64,000 nucleotides of DNA from Syntrophaceae bacterium (GTDB taxonomy: Bacteria > Desulfobacterota > Syntrophia > Syntrophales > Smithellaceae). The stretch covers positions 1-64,000 of the forward strand of contig JAHDKI010000015.1 of NCBI GenBank assembly GCA_018436925.1. Direction: 5' to 3'. Numbering within the stretch: position 1 is the stretch's first letter; each line of letters opens with the position of its first letter. Made by a program: the position numbers and the translations under genes. The notes under the pieces were generated by a model. The model searched no databases and was not told the DNA's origin. It worked only from the letters and a program-made list of their open reading frames with translations. Positions 25,905 through 34,824 of the stretch are shown here, in pieces.

Positions 25905-26228
25905 GCTTAGTCCTGAACGAAAGCTTGCGCCGTCGCCTGTCTGGTTTCCGGATACGCTGTCGATAATCGGTGGATTCCGGCAATTGCCGAAAGCTTATAT
26001 ACCCATTTTATCCGCTTTGCAAGTTTCTGTGGCCTCGGCGCAGGATGGGGATCTTCAGGAATCATTGGCCTTTTTTCGATCTCATCGGCCGCCTCCACAA
26101 GGCAACTTACAAACCGGACCGTTTATGCGTTTCACGACCGGATAAATCATTTGCTTCTTGCAGAAAATCCAAATGCCCTTGATATGACCGGTAATCTTTG
26201 GTAGGAATCATGTGCGTTAAAATAAAAA
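25905..26228. other. Divergent intergenic region
   Basis: 324 bases between the divergent MBOAT and GT2 genes with no convincing gene. It holds the minus-strand promoter described separately. On the plus strand TTGATA at 26179-26184 with TAGGAA 17 bases later is only a weak candidate for the GT2 gene. Confidence 0.45.
25994..26022 (-). promoter_or_regulatory. Candidate sigma-70 promoter of the MBOAT unit
   Basis: Minus strand: TTGCAA (26022-26017) and TATAAG (25999-25994) with a 17-base spacer, giving a leader of about 83 bases to ATG 25904. Confidence 0.5.
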
Positions 26229-27113
26229 ATGATAAAGAATTCAATGCTGGTAGACATCATTGTCACGACCTATAACCGCTCGGATATCCTGCCGGATACA
26301 TTAAAAAGCATTCAAGCGCAGACCTATTCCAACTGGCGCTGCTGGATTGCCGAGGATGGCCAAAGCGACGAGACGCGGTCAGCGATTTCACCTTTCCTGG
26401 AGGACGAACGATTTGTTTATTTGCCCGGCGACCATGCCGGAAGGCCGGCTGCGCCCAGAAACCGGGCGATGCGCCGGGGTCAGGGAGATTTGATCGCTTT
26501 TTTGGATGATGACGATCTTTGGCTGCCTGAAAAACTCGCCCGGCAGGTCGAGTTTATGCGGCGACATCCGGCTTGTGCGCTTTTGGGGTGCAACGCCTTC
26601 AACGTTGAACCGGGCCGGACGCCTGAAGGCGACAAATCTTTGTATTTTGACAAGAAATCTTTTTTTGGCCGGATTGACTACGACAAGTTTGTGCAGCGCA
26701 ACTACATTATTTTATCTTCCTCCATGATCAGGCGGCACGTTGTGAGTCAGGCGGGAGGATTCAATGAAAGACTTTCACCGGCTGAAGACTATGAATACTG
26801 GCTCCGCATCGGGGCGCTGGGTGAAATCTATAATCTTTCAGAGCCTTTGGTCCTCTTTCGGGTGCCTGCTTCCGCCAAGCACTATCCGACGTTTGAGCGC
26901 CGGGAAAGTTATCGCCAGAGAGCCCGCGTTTTGGATCTGGCGCTTTCCGGCGACGGAACTTGGCCCAGCCCCCTTTTGCTGCCGGGGAAAGAAGCGTTTG
27001 CAGACGCTTGTCGTTTCGAGAGGGATTTTTACCTCAAAGGTCCCCGGATTTTAGGCCGGCTGCGCCATGAGCTGGCGTGGGCATTTCGGACCTGTTTAAT
27101 GCGCAAGAAATAG
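26229..27113 (+). CDS. Family 2 glycosyltransferase
   Basis: A 294-residue GT-A glycosyltransferase, probably adding a sugar to a lipid-linked glycan on the inner membrane. It shows VDIIVTTYNRSDILPDTL at the N-terminus, the nucleotide-binding AEDGQSDET, and the metal DxD-type motif AFLDDDDLW near residue 98; a later acidic element, SPAEDYEYWLRIG, matches the usual ED catalytic base. No strong ribosome binding site precedes ATG 26229; ATG 26244 is a possible alternative. It is the first gene of a plus-strand run that continues to 30259. Confidence 0.85.
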   Translation: MIKNSMLVDIIVTTYNRSDILPDTLKSIQAQTYSNWRCWIAEDGQSDETRSAISPFLEDERFVYLPGDHAGRPAAPRNRAMRRGQGDLIAFLDDDDLWLPEKLARQVEFMRRHPACALLGCNAFNVEPGRTPEGDKSLYFDKKSFFGRIDYDKFVQRNYIILSSSMIRRHVVSQAGGFNERLSPAEDYEYWLRIGALGEIYNLSEPLVLFRVPASAKHYPTFERRESYRQRARVLDLALSGDGTWPSPLLLPGKEAFADACRFERDFYLKGPRILGRLRHELAWAFRTCLMRKK

Positions 27114-27127
27114 AGGAAGGCTTAAGG

Positions 27128-28102
27128 ATGCGAGAGAGGATAAAAGCCGCAGCCAATTTCCTTTTGAAACCGCTGGATCTGTCGATTGGGCGGCGCGACC
27201 TCGCCTGGGAGCGCAATGCGGCGACCGCCTTATATGAGTCCATCGGCAAATGGGCCGAAAGAGAATTTACGCACCCGGTTGAATGCATCATCTTTTCCAA
27301 AGATCGGGCGTTTCAGCTCCACGCGCTTTTGTCTTCCTATTACGAAAAGATCTTTTCTCCAGCGCCGGTTCACGTCCTGTATCAGGCCTCGACTCCGGCG
27401 CATCAAGCCGCGTATGACGACGCGCAAGCCCTGTTTTCCGGCAAAGATGCCGTCTTTGTCCGGCAGCGTGACGGAGGGTCGTTCAGGCGGGATGTTCTGG
27501 ATTTGCTTGAGACGCTGCAATCGGAGAAAGTTTTTTTTCTCGTGGACGATATGCTCTTCACCGAGGAAGTGGATTTGGCGGATTTTGCGAAGTTCAATAC
27601 AGATCTGTTTGTTCCCAGTTTACGGATGGGCGAAAATCTCTCGGTTTGCTTTACTTTGCAAAAAGCCCAGCCGCAGCCGCCGTTTTTGCGGCACGAGGCC
27701 GCCGGGCCGGATAAAATGGTCTGGCGCTGGGAACAGGGCGTCTATGACTGGAACTATCCCCTGTCGCTCGACGGCCATTTGTTTTCCCGAAGAGAAATCA
27801 GCGTGATGACGGATTGCATTGTCTTCCTGGCGCCGAATTCCTACGAGGCCAACCTCCAGCGGTTCCGCTGGCTTTATTTAAACCGTCTGGGCGTTTCCTA
27901 CCGGAAATCCAAAGTCGTCAACGTGGCCTGCAACAAAGTGCAGACCGAAAATGACAATCTCTGCGGCAACGTCCATCAGGACGCTCTTTTGGAACAGTGG
28001 CAAAAAGGGTTTCAAATGGACTACCGGCAATTGTTCGGTCTGGTCAATCAAAGCGCCCACCAGGATGTCGCGTTTAACCTGGTTCCAAGGCGCAAAGAAT
28101 GA
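27128..28102 (+). CDS. Unknown protein in glycan locus, possibly glycosyltransferase-like
   Basis: A 324-residue soluble protein I cannot place in a named family. ATG 27128 follows GAGGAAGG at normal spacing; an earlier ATG at 27077 lies inside the previous gene. The segment VECIIFSKDRAFQLHALLSSY looks like the first strand and helix of a GT-A fold, and VFFLVDDMLFTEEVD near residue 141 resembles a DxD metal site, so a nucleotide-sugar transferase is possible. Conserved-looking elements further on include NYPLSLDGHLF and NSYEANLQRFRW. The gene lies 14 bases after a GT2 gene and before two acyltransferases. Confidence 0.6.
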   Translation: MRERIKAAANFLLKPLDLSIGRRDLAWERNAATALYESIGKWAEREFTHPVECIIFSKDRAFQLHALLSSYYEKIFSPAPVHVLYQASTPAHQAAYDDAQALFSGKDAVFVRQRDGGSFRRDVLDLLETLQSEKVFFLVDDMLFTEEVDLADFAKFNTDLFVPSLRMGENLSVCFTLQKAQPQPPFLRHEAAGPDKMVWRWEQGVYDWNYPLSLDGHLFSRREISVMTDCIVFLAPNSYEANLQRFRWLYLNRLGVSYRKSKVVNVACNKVQTENDNLCGNVHQDALLEQWQKGFQMDYRQLFGLVNQSAHQDVAFNLVPRRKE

Positions 28103-28159
28103 TATGAAGGCGCTAAGTTCCAAAACAACGCGGTTTAGACAACTCTGCAAGAGGAAGCC

Positions 28160-29236
28160 ATGAGGGTGATTGAAAAGATAAAGACATTTCTCAATATTCG
28201 TTACGATATGAAGGAAGGCCGCAACCCGCATATCGACGCCCTCAAAGGGATCGCGATGATTGTTGTGGTTTGGGGCCATTCGGTTCAGGTCAACGATCCG
28301 AATTTCAGCTACAATCCCCTTTACCTCACGAATTATCCATGGGCCATGCCGATGTTCATGATGTTGAGCGGCTTTATTCTTTTCACTCAGCTGTCCAGCA
28401 CGGTTTTGGACTATGTGAAGAAGTACGCGCTTCGTCTCATTTTGCCGTTTTTCGTCTGGGCCCTGGTAAGCTATGTCTTTTTCCATTTCTACCGGGACGT
28501 CAGTTTGCCCGCTTATCTCTGGAGTGTGGCCAAAGCGCCGGGCACCCATCTTTGGTTTTTGTGGAATCTGTTTATCAACGCCGTTGTGCTGTTTTTGGTT
28601 CTCAAACTGGTGCGGGTCAAAAACTGGGTGCGCTGGGAAAACTATTTTGTGATAGCGTCCATGCTTTTCAGCCGGGCCTTTTCCTCGGACTATTTCGGGT
28701 TGTCGGATTTCAAGGTCTATTACCCTTACTATGCCGCCGGCTATTTCGTCTTTAAGTACTGGGACTGGTTGATTGCTCATCGTAAAGTGATCTATGCGTT
28801 TGGATTGATCAGTTTCCCTTTGCTGGTTTTGGGTTATCGCAGAAATGAGTTGCCGACATTCTATCCTTTTTTGTTGAATATTTTCGGTGAGACGGGACTG
28901 GCCCGGCTGATCGTATCGGTTTACAAATATGTGATCGCTTTTGCGGGGATGGCCCTCGTTGCCTTTTTAATCGACCTGGTCCGTAAAACCCGTCTGTATG
29001 TTTTTTTATGCTGGGTCGGCACGTTAACCCTCGACATCTATGTCTGCCACAGATACTTTTTAAATTTCGGTGTCGGAAGCGGTGTCTGGCAGTATCTGTC
29101 TGCCGCCTTATTCGGGTTTTTCGGATCACTGGCTTTGACGCTGCTTGTCTTGCGGCGGTTTCGTATTCCCCGTTTGCTTTTCCTGGGCGAGCCTTTTTGG
29201 AAAAAGAAAAACTTGTCTTCAACTTCAGGAGAGTGA
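28160..29236 (+). CDS. Acyltransferase-3 family membrane protein (OafA/fucose O-acetylase-like)
   Basis: A 358-residue integral membrane acyltransferase with about ten membrane segments. The N-terminal signature is HIDALKGIAMIVVVWGHSVQ (residues 24-43), with the essential His in WGH, followed by PMFMMLSGFILF, the hallmark of the Acyl_transf_3 family. It likely transfers acetyl or another acyl group to a sugar during glycan assembly. The ribosome binding site is AGAGGAAG. The next gene, three bases after the stop, is a second member of the same broad family. Confidence 0.88.
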   Translation: MRVIEKIKTFLNIRYDMKEGRNPHIDALKGIAMIVVVWGHSVQVNDPNFSYNPLYLTNYPWAMPMFMMLSGFILFTQLSSTVLDYVKKYALRLILPFFVWALVSYVFFHFYRDVSLPAYLWSVAKAPGTHLWFLWNLFINAVVLFLVLKLVRVKNWVRWENYFVIASMLFSRAFSSDYFGLSDFKVYYPYYAAGYFVFKYWDWLIAHRKVIYAFGLISFPLLVLGYRRNELPTFYPFLLNIFGETGLARLIVSVYKYVIAFAGMALVAFLIDLVRKTRLYVFLCWVGTLTLDIYVCHRYFLNFGVGSGVWQYLSAALFGFFGSLALTLLVLRRFRIPRLLFLGEPFWKKKNLSSTSGE

Positions 29237-29239
29237 TCT

Positions 29240-30259
29240 ATGGCCGAAAAAACAAGGGAGGCGGGAATTGATTTTCTGAAGGCTTTCAGCATTTCGCTGG
29301 TACTCGTCTGGCATTTAAAAGTCTTCATTATGAGCACGCTGTCGGATCAATCGTCGGTGGATCTTTTGATCAAAAACATTGTCGCTTATGCCTTTCACTA
29401 CTTTTTGATGCTGTCCATCCCTTCATTCATTACGATTTCCCTGTATTTCTTTTACAGGAAGTTGGTCCAGGCTCCTGATTACTGGAAACAACGGATTTTT
29501 CGACTGGTTCAAATTTATGTGTTTTGGGTCGGCATTCAGTTTATTCTCTACGTGATCTTGAGCGGAGATTATCATCTGCCGCTCAAAACGATTTTCCGCA
29601 GCGGCGGCCCGGATCTGCCCTGGCTTTCGTCTCATATGCCCAGTCCGTCCATTTTCTATTACCTCTACGCGTTATTGTTTTGCACCGTTTTGGCCTATTT
29701 GTTTTTCAAACTGCCCGAGAAAATCAAGCTTGTTGTGTTTATTGTGGTTGTCGCGGGAAGTTGCATTTACTTTTTTATCGCCTCGGCTTCCGGATGGACC
29801 ATTGACACCCGATCCATGAGAAACTGGTATGTGTACGTTCCGATTGCTTATTATCTGTTTCGATATCAGGAAAGATTTGTGCGGATGCGGTGGTTTTTCC
29901 TCGCCGGATTTCTTGTGGCCGTGCTGGTCGAATATCTTCTCGGAGGCATGCTGACGGCGTTCGGCAGAGTTTCGGTTTTTCTGGAAACGCTGACGGCGAT
30001 TGCTTTTTGCATATCCGGATGGGGGAAAATCAGCAGGCCCACGGCCTTGTTGTCCCGTTACTCGCTGGGCTTATACGCCCTTCATCCCTATTGGATGGGG
30101 TTGGTCATGGTCGGTTACGCCCTGCTTCACGGCGGTCCGCAGGCCTATCCGCCCGGGATGCTTTACGAGGGGGTTGTGATGTTTTTCATCACCCTGGGAT
30201 TGACGTTTTTAAGCGTATGGCTGATCGGTAAAACTCGATTGCGGATGTTTGTCGCCTAA
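29240..30259 (+). CDS. Acyltransferase-3-like membrane protein
   Basis: A 339-residue polytopic membrane protein whose start (AGIDFLKAFSISLVLVWHLK) is a variant of the acyltransferase-3 signature: the usual xxDxLKxxxIxxVVxxH pattern is present with Asp and His in place. SIPSFITISLYFFYRKL takes the place of the usual PxFFxxSG motif. About ten hydrophobic segments follow. It starts three bases after its neighbour's stop, behind a GGAGAG site, so both are translated from one message. Substrate and acyl donor are unknown. It converges with the O-antigen-ligase-like gene. Confidence 0.78.
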   Translation: MAEKTREAGIDFLKAFSISLVLVWHLKVFIMSTLSDQSSVDLLIKNIVAYAFHYFLMLSIPSFITISLYFFYRKLVQAPDYWKQRIFRLVQIYVFWVGIQFILYVILSGDYHLPLKTIFRSGGPDLPWLSSHMPSPSIFYYLYALLFCTVLAYLFFKLPEKIKLVVFIVVVAGSCIYFFIASASGWTIDTRSMRNWYVYVPIAYYLFRYQERFVRMRWFFLAGFLVAVLVEYLLGGMLTAFGRVSVFLETLTAIAFCISGWGKISRPTALLSRYSLGLYALHPYWMGLVMVGYALLHGGPQAYPPGMLYEGVVMFFITLGLTFLSVWLIGKTRLRMFVA

Positions 30260-30270
30260 TTTATGCCCTC

Positions 30271-30290
30271 TGCGGAAGCTTTTGTCCGCA
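30271..30290. terminator. Possible weak terminator between convergent genes
   Basis: A perfect 6-pair stem (30271-30276 with 30285-30290) with an AT-rich loop between two convergent genes; only short T runs follow. Confidence 0.3.
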
Positions 30291-31592
30291 TCAGGCGTTT
30301 TCGGTATCCCGCGGGGTTGGGTCTTTTTTGGCGCTGCGCCATAAAATGGTGATCATCGCCAGAAGGGTATAAAACACCATCCAAGACGGGTAGTATAAAT
30401 CATGAAACAATCCTTGAGCCAGGACCGAGCCCAGAGAGGCCAAAAGGCAAATGGCCCACAGCCGGTCGTCTTCACTGCCGGATAGCCTCCAGACCCGCCA
30501 CAGCATGAAAACGGCAATCATCGGAATGGACAAGAAAATAATCAACCCGATGATGCCCGTTCGAACAGCCACATCCATGTAAGCATTGTGCGGGGTATTG
30601 ATGATCCACCAGGGTTTCATCTGATGCTCTTTGGCGAGTTTCTGATTGTATTGGCCCACATCAATGAGGGCGGGATTATTATAGATGGAGATGCCGAATC
30701 CCACACCGGTTAGAGGATAGTCTTTGACAATTTCCAGAAAAAGACGATTGATGCTGCTTCGAATGTCTTTGGTTCCCTCGGTGATCATCCGTTCTCTCAC
30801 GCCCGGTATTGCCGCCATCATCAGCACCGCGATAACCGCCAAAACGATGGCTCTTTTTTTAGCCAGGCAAAACAACAGGATAGCGGCTATGAGGCCGACC
30901 AGCGCCGCACGGGATTGGCTCATCAGCGTTGCCAGAATCGTTATCAGGGTCACAAAACCAAACAGCAGCCGGGTCCAAATCGCTCGGGCCTGATAGAGCT
31001 TTCTGAGCATGAAGGGGATGGCGGCAACCGTGACGATGACCATGGTGCCGGTGTACATGACGCTGAAATTGGTCCCCAGCCTCGATTTGAAAGGATTGCC
31101 TTCGATGAAATAATAATAGACGATGGCGCCTGCGGAGAAAATGAACAGCGATAATATGATGATCCAGGACAGGGCTTCCAGCTTGTGTCGTCCCTTAAAG
31201 GAGTTGACCAGCAAGTAAAAAAGGATGAAATATTTCAGCAGATAGGCCCGTAAATCGTGCAGGGAGTTTGCGAAATCCAGCGCAAATAAAAGACCGAATG
31301 TCGCCCAGGCAAAGAAAAGAACAAAAGGCGCCGTCAACGGGTACCAAAGCGAAAAGTCCGTCTTTCTAAAAAGAATCAAGATGAAGACAAACACAAAGGA
31401 AAGATAGAACAAAGCCTCTTTCAGGCTGGATAATGGGTAGGGATTGATAAACACATACAGACCCATGAATACGGGAATCAGAAGATTCAAGACAATAAAG
31501 ATCTTCTGACGCCGGGTCTCGGCGTCCGCCAGCGCGTCCTGGAAATAGCCCGCGATATAGGTCTTGATCGTTTTCATGACAGAGTGAGCCAT
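30291..31592 (-). CDS. O-antigen ligase/polymerase family membrane protein (WaaL/Wzy-like)
   Basis: A 433-residue polytopic membrane protein with about 12 hydrophobic segments and a periplasmic loop near residues 285-330. The Wzy_C-type motif TPHNAYMDVAVRTGIIG (near residue 330) and the preceding loop with PLTGVGFGISIY identify the O-antigen ligase family, which joins lipid-linked glycan to lipid A-core, or polymerises repeat units. Together with the ABC exporter in this locus, ligation is the likelier job. It is the last gene of a minus-strand GT4-GT9-ligase unit. No clear ribosome binding site; ATG 31577 is an alternative start. Confidence 0.85.
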   Translation of the reverse strand: MAHSVMKTIKTYIAGYFQDALADAETRRQKIFIVLNLLIPVFMGLYVFINPYPLSSLKEALFYLSFVFVFILILFRKTDFSLWYPLTAPFVLFFAWATFGLLFALDFANSLHDLRAYLLKYFILFYLLVNSFKGRHKLEALSWIIILSLFIFSAGAIVYYYFIEGNPFKSRLGTNFSVMYTGTMVIVTVAAIPFMLRKLYQARAIWTRLLFGFVTLITILATLMSQSRAALVGLIAAILLFCLAKKRAIVLAVIAVLMMAAIPGVRERMITEGTKDIRSSINRLFLEIVKDYPLTGVGFGISIYNNPALIDVGQYNQKLAKEHQMKPWWIINTPHNAYMDVAVRTGIIGLIIFLSIPMIAVFMLWRVWRLSGSEDDRLWAICLLASLGSVLAQGLFHDLYYPSWMVFYTLLAMITILWRSAKKDPTPRDTENA

Positions 31593-31619
31593 GTATCACA
31601 GAGCCGGCAAAAATTCACA

Positions 31620-32735
31620 TCATTTTTCCGTCTGGAATGTGTCTTGTCGGGGAACGGCCAGGGCTTGGCGAATAGCCGGTTTGACCTCCTGCGCGGTTAA
31701 CGTTTCCAGGCAAAGGCTGCGGCCGGTGTTGTCGCAGCCCTTGCGGCGGCACGGGACGCAGTCTCTGTCGGGCACAACGACCCGGTGATCGTTTCCCGTC
31801 GGCGCCCAATCCTGCCAACTGGTCGGGCCGTAAATCGTGACGGTCGGCGTGCCGAGAGCCGCCGCGATGTGCGGGGCGGCGCTGTCCACGCCGATATGCA
31901 GACGGCTTTCAGCCAGAAGACCCGCCAGCTCCGCAAGCGATGTGTGTCCGGCAAGATTAAAAGTCCTGCCGCGCGATTGACGAGACAATGCCTCGGCTTT
32001 TGCCCATTCCTGTTTAGAGCCGATGATAACGGCGGGCAGGGCGCATTCCTCCCACAACCAGTTGAAGAGGTCGATCCACTGGGCATCGCTCCATTCCTTG
32101 TAGGACCATCGAGAATAGGGATTGACGCTTACCCAGGCCGAAAGGCCATCCATTTTTTGCTCGGTCAGAATTTGGCTAACCCGGCTGCGGACCGAGCCGG
32201 AAACCCACAGCCTCGGGCTGACCTTATCCGTGTCGATGCCGAGGGGCCTTAATATCCGTAAAGACTGATCGACGGCGCCGTTTTGGTGCAGACGGCGCGG
32301 TTCGTAGACACCATGGGTAAAAAGACAGCGGCGCCACAGCGGAAGACCGGCGCGAGGATTCAAAGTTATCCGCAGGGGGGCTCCCGACAAAAAAGCCATC
32401 CAGGCGCCCCGATCCCCCAGGCGCAAATCGACTGCCATATCAAAAGCATGCGCCCGCATGTCGTGGATTAATTTCACTTGTTGGGTCGCCATTTTGAACA
32501 GGCCCCCTGCCGTTTTTGTGACTTCAAAAACGCTTGTCACGGAAGGATCCGCCTCCAGCAGACCGCCGAATCCTTCTTTAACCAGAACCGATACTTTCGC
32601 TTCCGGAAGGGAATGCTTGACGGCGTTTATGCTCGGCGTCGTCCAGACCACATCGCCGATGTCTCCCAGTTGAATCAGAAGAATCCGTTTGATGCTGCCG
32701 GGCAGCGGAAAAACGGGGGAATCGATTATTTTCAT
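31620..32735 (-). CDS. Family 9 glycosyltransferase (heptosyltransferase-like)
   Basis: GT-B enzyme of 371 residues related to LPS heptosyltransferases, which add ADP-heptose to the inner core at the inner membrane. The N-terminal ILLIQLGDIGDVVWTTP and the C-terminal donor-binding GVDSAAPHIAAALGTPTVTIYG are diagnostic. The C-terminal third contains a Cys-rich stretch (DRDCVPCRRKGCDNTGRSLC) common in this family. Its start codon overlaps the upstream GT4 stop (ATGA), so translation is coupled. Acceptor sugar is not determined. Confidence 0.9.
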   Translation of the reverse strand: MKIIDSPVFPLPGSIKRILLIQLGDIGDVVWTTPSINAVKHSLPEAKVSVLVKEGFGGLLEADPSVTSVFEVTKTAGGLFKMATQQVKLIHDMRAHAFDMAVDLRLGDRGAWMAFLSGAPLRITLNPRAGLPLWRRCLFTHGVYEPRRLHQNGAVDQSLRILRPLGIDTDKVSPRLWVSGSVRSRVSQILTEQKMDGLSAWVSVNPYSRWSYKEWSDAQWIDLFNWLWEECALPAVIIGSKQEWAKAEALSRQSRGRTFNLAGHTSLAELAGLLAESRLHIGVDSAAPHIAAALGTPTVTIYGPTSWQDWAPTGNDHRVVVPDRDCVPCRRKGCDNTGRSLCLETLTAQEVKPAIRQALAVPRQDTFQTEK

Positions 32736-33886
32736 AGTTTCTTCAGGTCGGGCGTTTGGGCCATTTTCGCGTCTAAGAGCTCTTGATAAATGTCGAGATA
32801 TTTTGCCGCCGTTTGGGTCCAGGTGTTTTCCGACGCGGTTTGCAAAGCCGCCTCGGACATTTTACGGCGGACCGTCCCGTCGAGCAATAAAGCTATTTTG
32901 GCTGCTGTTTTTTCGTGATCGGCGGGGTTCTCGACAACGAAACCGTTTTCGCCTTCCCGGACCAGATCTTTGGCGCCGACATTTCCGCTGACGATGACCG
33001 GCAGGCCCGCCGCCATGGCTTCGAGAACGACCATGCCGAACGTGTCGAATTTAGAGAGCATCACATAGGCGTCTGCGGCAAGATAAAGATCGATAAGTTT
33101 ATCTTTTTCGAGCGCGCCGGTGAAAACAATGGCGTCCGACAAGCCTATCCGGGCGGCGATCTTTTGATACTTCGAGGCGTTTCCTTTGCCGGCGATTACG
33201 ATCTTGAAACGGCCGCCTTTTTTTCGAACCTGAGACAACGCTGCCAGAATGTCGTCGAGTCCTTTGATTTCAAAATTCATGGACGCGAAAGCAAGGACGA
33301 AAACATCGGCCTCAAGGCCGAGATTTCCGCGGACGGCCTGACGCACGGCGTCCTTGGATTTTTTTGAAAATGCCTCCAGATGAACGCCCGGGTGGATAAC
33401 GCAGACTTTTTCCGGATTGATCGGGTAGTGGCGCAAAAAGATGTCTTTTGTGAGTTCCGACACGGCGACGAACTTCCTGCATCCGCCTTCATGCACCATT
33501 CGGGCTTCCACCCAGTCGGTCGCCCGGTCGTAGAGGCTCATCGATTTTTTCCGAACTTCGCGGACCCAGAAACGGTGGGGAACTCCGTGCATCGTAAAAA
33601 GATCCGCGGAGAAAATCCGTTCATGGCTGTGAACCAGATCGCAGGCGTTCCGGCGAAGGCCGCGACGGACAAACCAGGCGAAACTTGGCGTTGTCAGCCA
33701 TTTGGGAAAAGAAATAACGGGCACCGGGTGAAACCGAATCGGCGTGGCATCCGGCTTGCGGCGGTTGGCGAAAAGATGGAATTCATCTTTCGTCCGGTCA
33801 TAAAGTCTTGCGGTGAGTTCGGAAGCAAACTGCTCCGCTCCGCCGACCAGGCCGTATTTGGGAATGACCATTGCGATCTTTCTCAT
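32732..33886 (-). CDS. Family 4 glycosyltransferase, WaaG-like
   Basis: GT-B retaining glycosyltransferase of 384 residues. The N-terminal VIPKYGLVGGAEQFASELT and the acceptor-side DLVHSHERIFSADLFTMHG resemble the LPS core glucosyltransferase WaaG; the donor-binding ExxxxxG element is LEAMAAGLPVIVSGNVGAKD. ATG 33886 begins at the family N-terminus; a longer frame to 33928 adds 14 residues without a ribosome binding site. First gene of the minus-strand core unit (GT4, GT9, ligase), divergent from the FkbM gene. Confidence 0.88.
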   Translation of the reverse strand: MRKIAMVIPKYGLVGGAEQFASELTARLYDRTKDEFHLFANRRKPDATPIRFHPVPVISFPKWLTTPSFAWFVRRGLRRNACDLVHSHERIFSADLFTMHGVPHRFWVREVRKKSMSLYDRATDWVEARMVHEGGCRKFVAVSELTKDIFLRHYPINPEKVCVIHPGVHLEAFSKKSKDAVRQAVRGNLGLEADVFVLAFASMNFEIKGLDDILAALSQVRKKGGRFKIVIAGKGNASKYQKIAARIGLSDAIVFTGALEKDKLIDLYLAADAYVMLSKFDTFGMVVLEAMAAGLPVIVSGNVGAKDLVREGENGFVVENPADHEKTAAKIALLLDGTVRRKMSEAALQTASENTWTQTAAKYLDIYQELLDAKMAQTPDLKKL

Positions 33887-34003
33887 AGAAAATAACGGCA
33901 ACCTCTTTTTGCCTGCAAGCTGTAACATACAAAAGAGAAAAAATCATGTTTTAATAATCAGGCTGATATGTTATCAAACTCCGAATCAACGGAAGGGGGC
34001 ATC

Positions 34004-34759
34004 ATGCGCCGGTATTATCGCCTTTGGAAACACTTCAAAAATTGGTATTTGTATGTGGCCTACAAGTTCGGGTTCGTCAAGCGCGACACGCTCGTTTTTG
34101 AGACCCGCAACGGCGTGATCGTTTGCGTACCCCGTCGCCTCGTTCAGACCTTCAAAGAAATCTTTATGGACGAATGCTACCTTGCGGGCCTGGGGAAGAA
34201 TGTGCCCCCCGGAAGAACCGTCATTGATATCGGCGCGAATGCCGGATATTTCACCGTGTTTGCCGCTTCCGTCTTTCCGGAATCGTCGATTCTGTCTTAT
34301 GAGCCGATTCCCGTCAATTACGCGCTGCTTGCCCGTCACCGCGACCTGAATCCTAAAGCCCGCATCCATTGTTTTGCCGCCGCGGTTGCCGGCCACACAG
34401 GTGAGATAGAGTTGTCGTTCGACGCCGGCGACTCGTTTACAACCAGCGCCACCATGATGCATACCGACCCCGGGGCGACCGATTCTCTGACCGTGCCCTG
34501 CGTGACGCTCGAACGGATATTCCAGATCAACGGCGTTCAAGACTGCGCCCTGCTGAAGATGGACTGCGAGGGAGCGGAGTATGACATTCTATACGGTTGT
34601 TCAAGCGATCTTTTCCGCCGGATTGATCAGATCGCCATGGAAGTTCATGGCGGCGAAGGAAAAGATCAGAACATTGACGCGCTCGAAGCTTTCCTTCAGA
34701 AACAAGGATATGCCACCAGACGCCGTCCGGTCGGCATGCTTTGGGCCTGGCGTGGTTGA
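34004..34759 (+). CDS. FkbM-family methyltransferase
   Basis: A 251-residue SAM-dependent methyltransferase of the FkbM type, often found in glycan loci where it O-methylates sugars. SAM motif I is VIDIGANAGYFTVFAASVF near residue 67, followed by SYEPIPVNY with the acidic ribose contact; the later LKMDCEGAEYDIL is the FkbM signature. ATG 34004 has GGAAGGGGG upstream; a frame from 33968 adds 12 residues without support. First gene of the plus-strand run to 41837. Confidence 0.88.
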   Translation: MRRYYRLWKHFKNWYLYVAYKFGFVKRDTLVFETRNGVIVCVPRRLVQTFKEIFMDECYLAGLGKNVPPGRTVIDIGANAGYFTVFAASVFPESSILSYEPIPVNYALLARHRDLNPKARIHCFAAAVAGHTGEIELSFDAGDSFTTSATMMHTDPGATDSLTVPCVTLERIFQINGVQDCALLKMDCEGAEYDILYGCSSDLFRRIDQIAMEVHGGEGKDQNIDALEAFLQKQGYATRRRPVGMLWAWRG

Positions 34760-34824
34760 TCTGCTATGCGGCGATTTTTTTGACGGAATTTTTTTACAGC
34801 CGGCCGAAAACAGGTGAAAACCCA

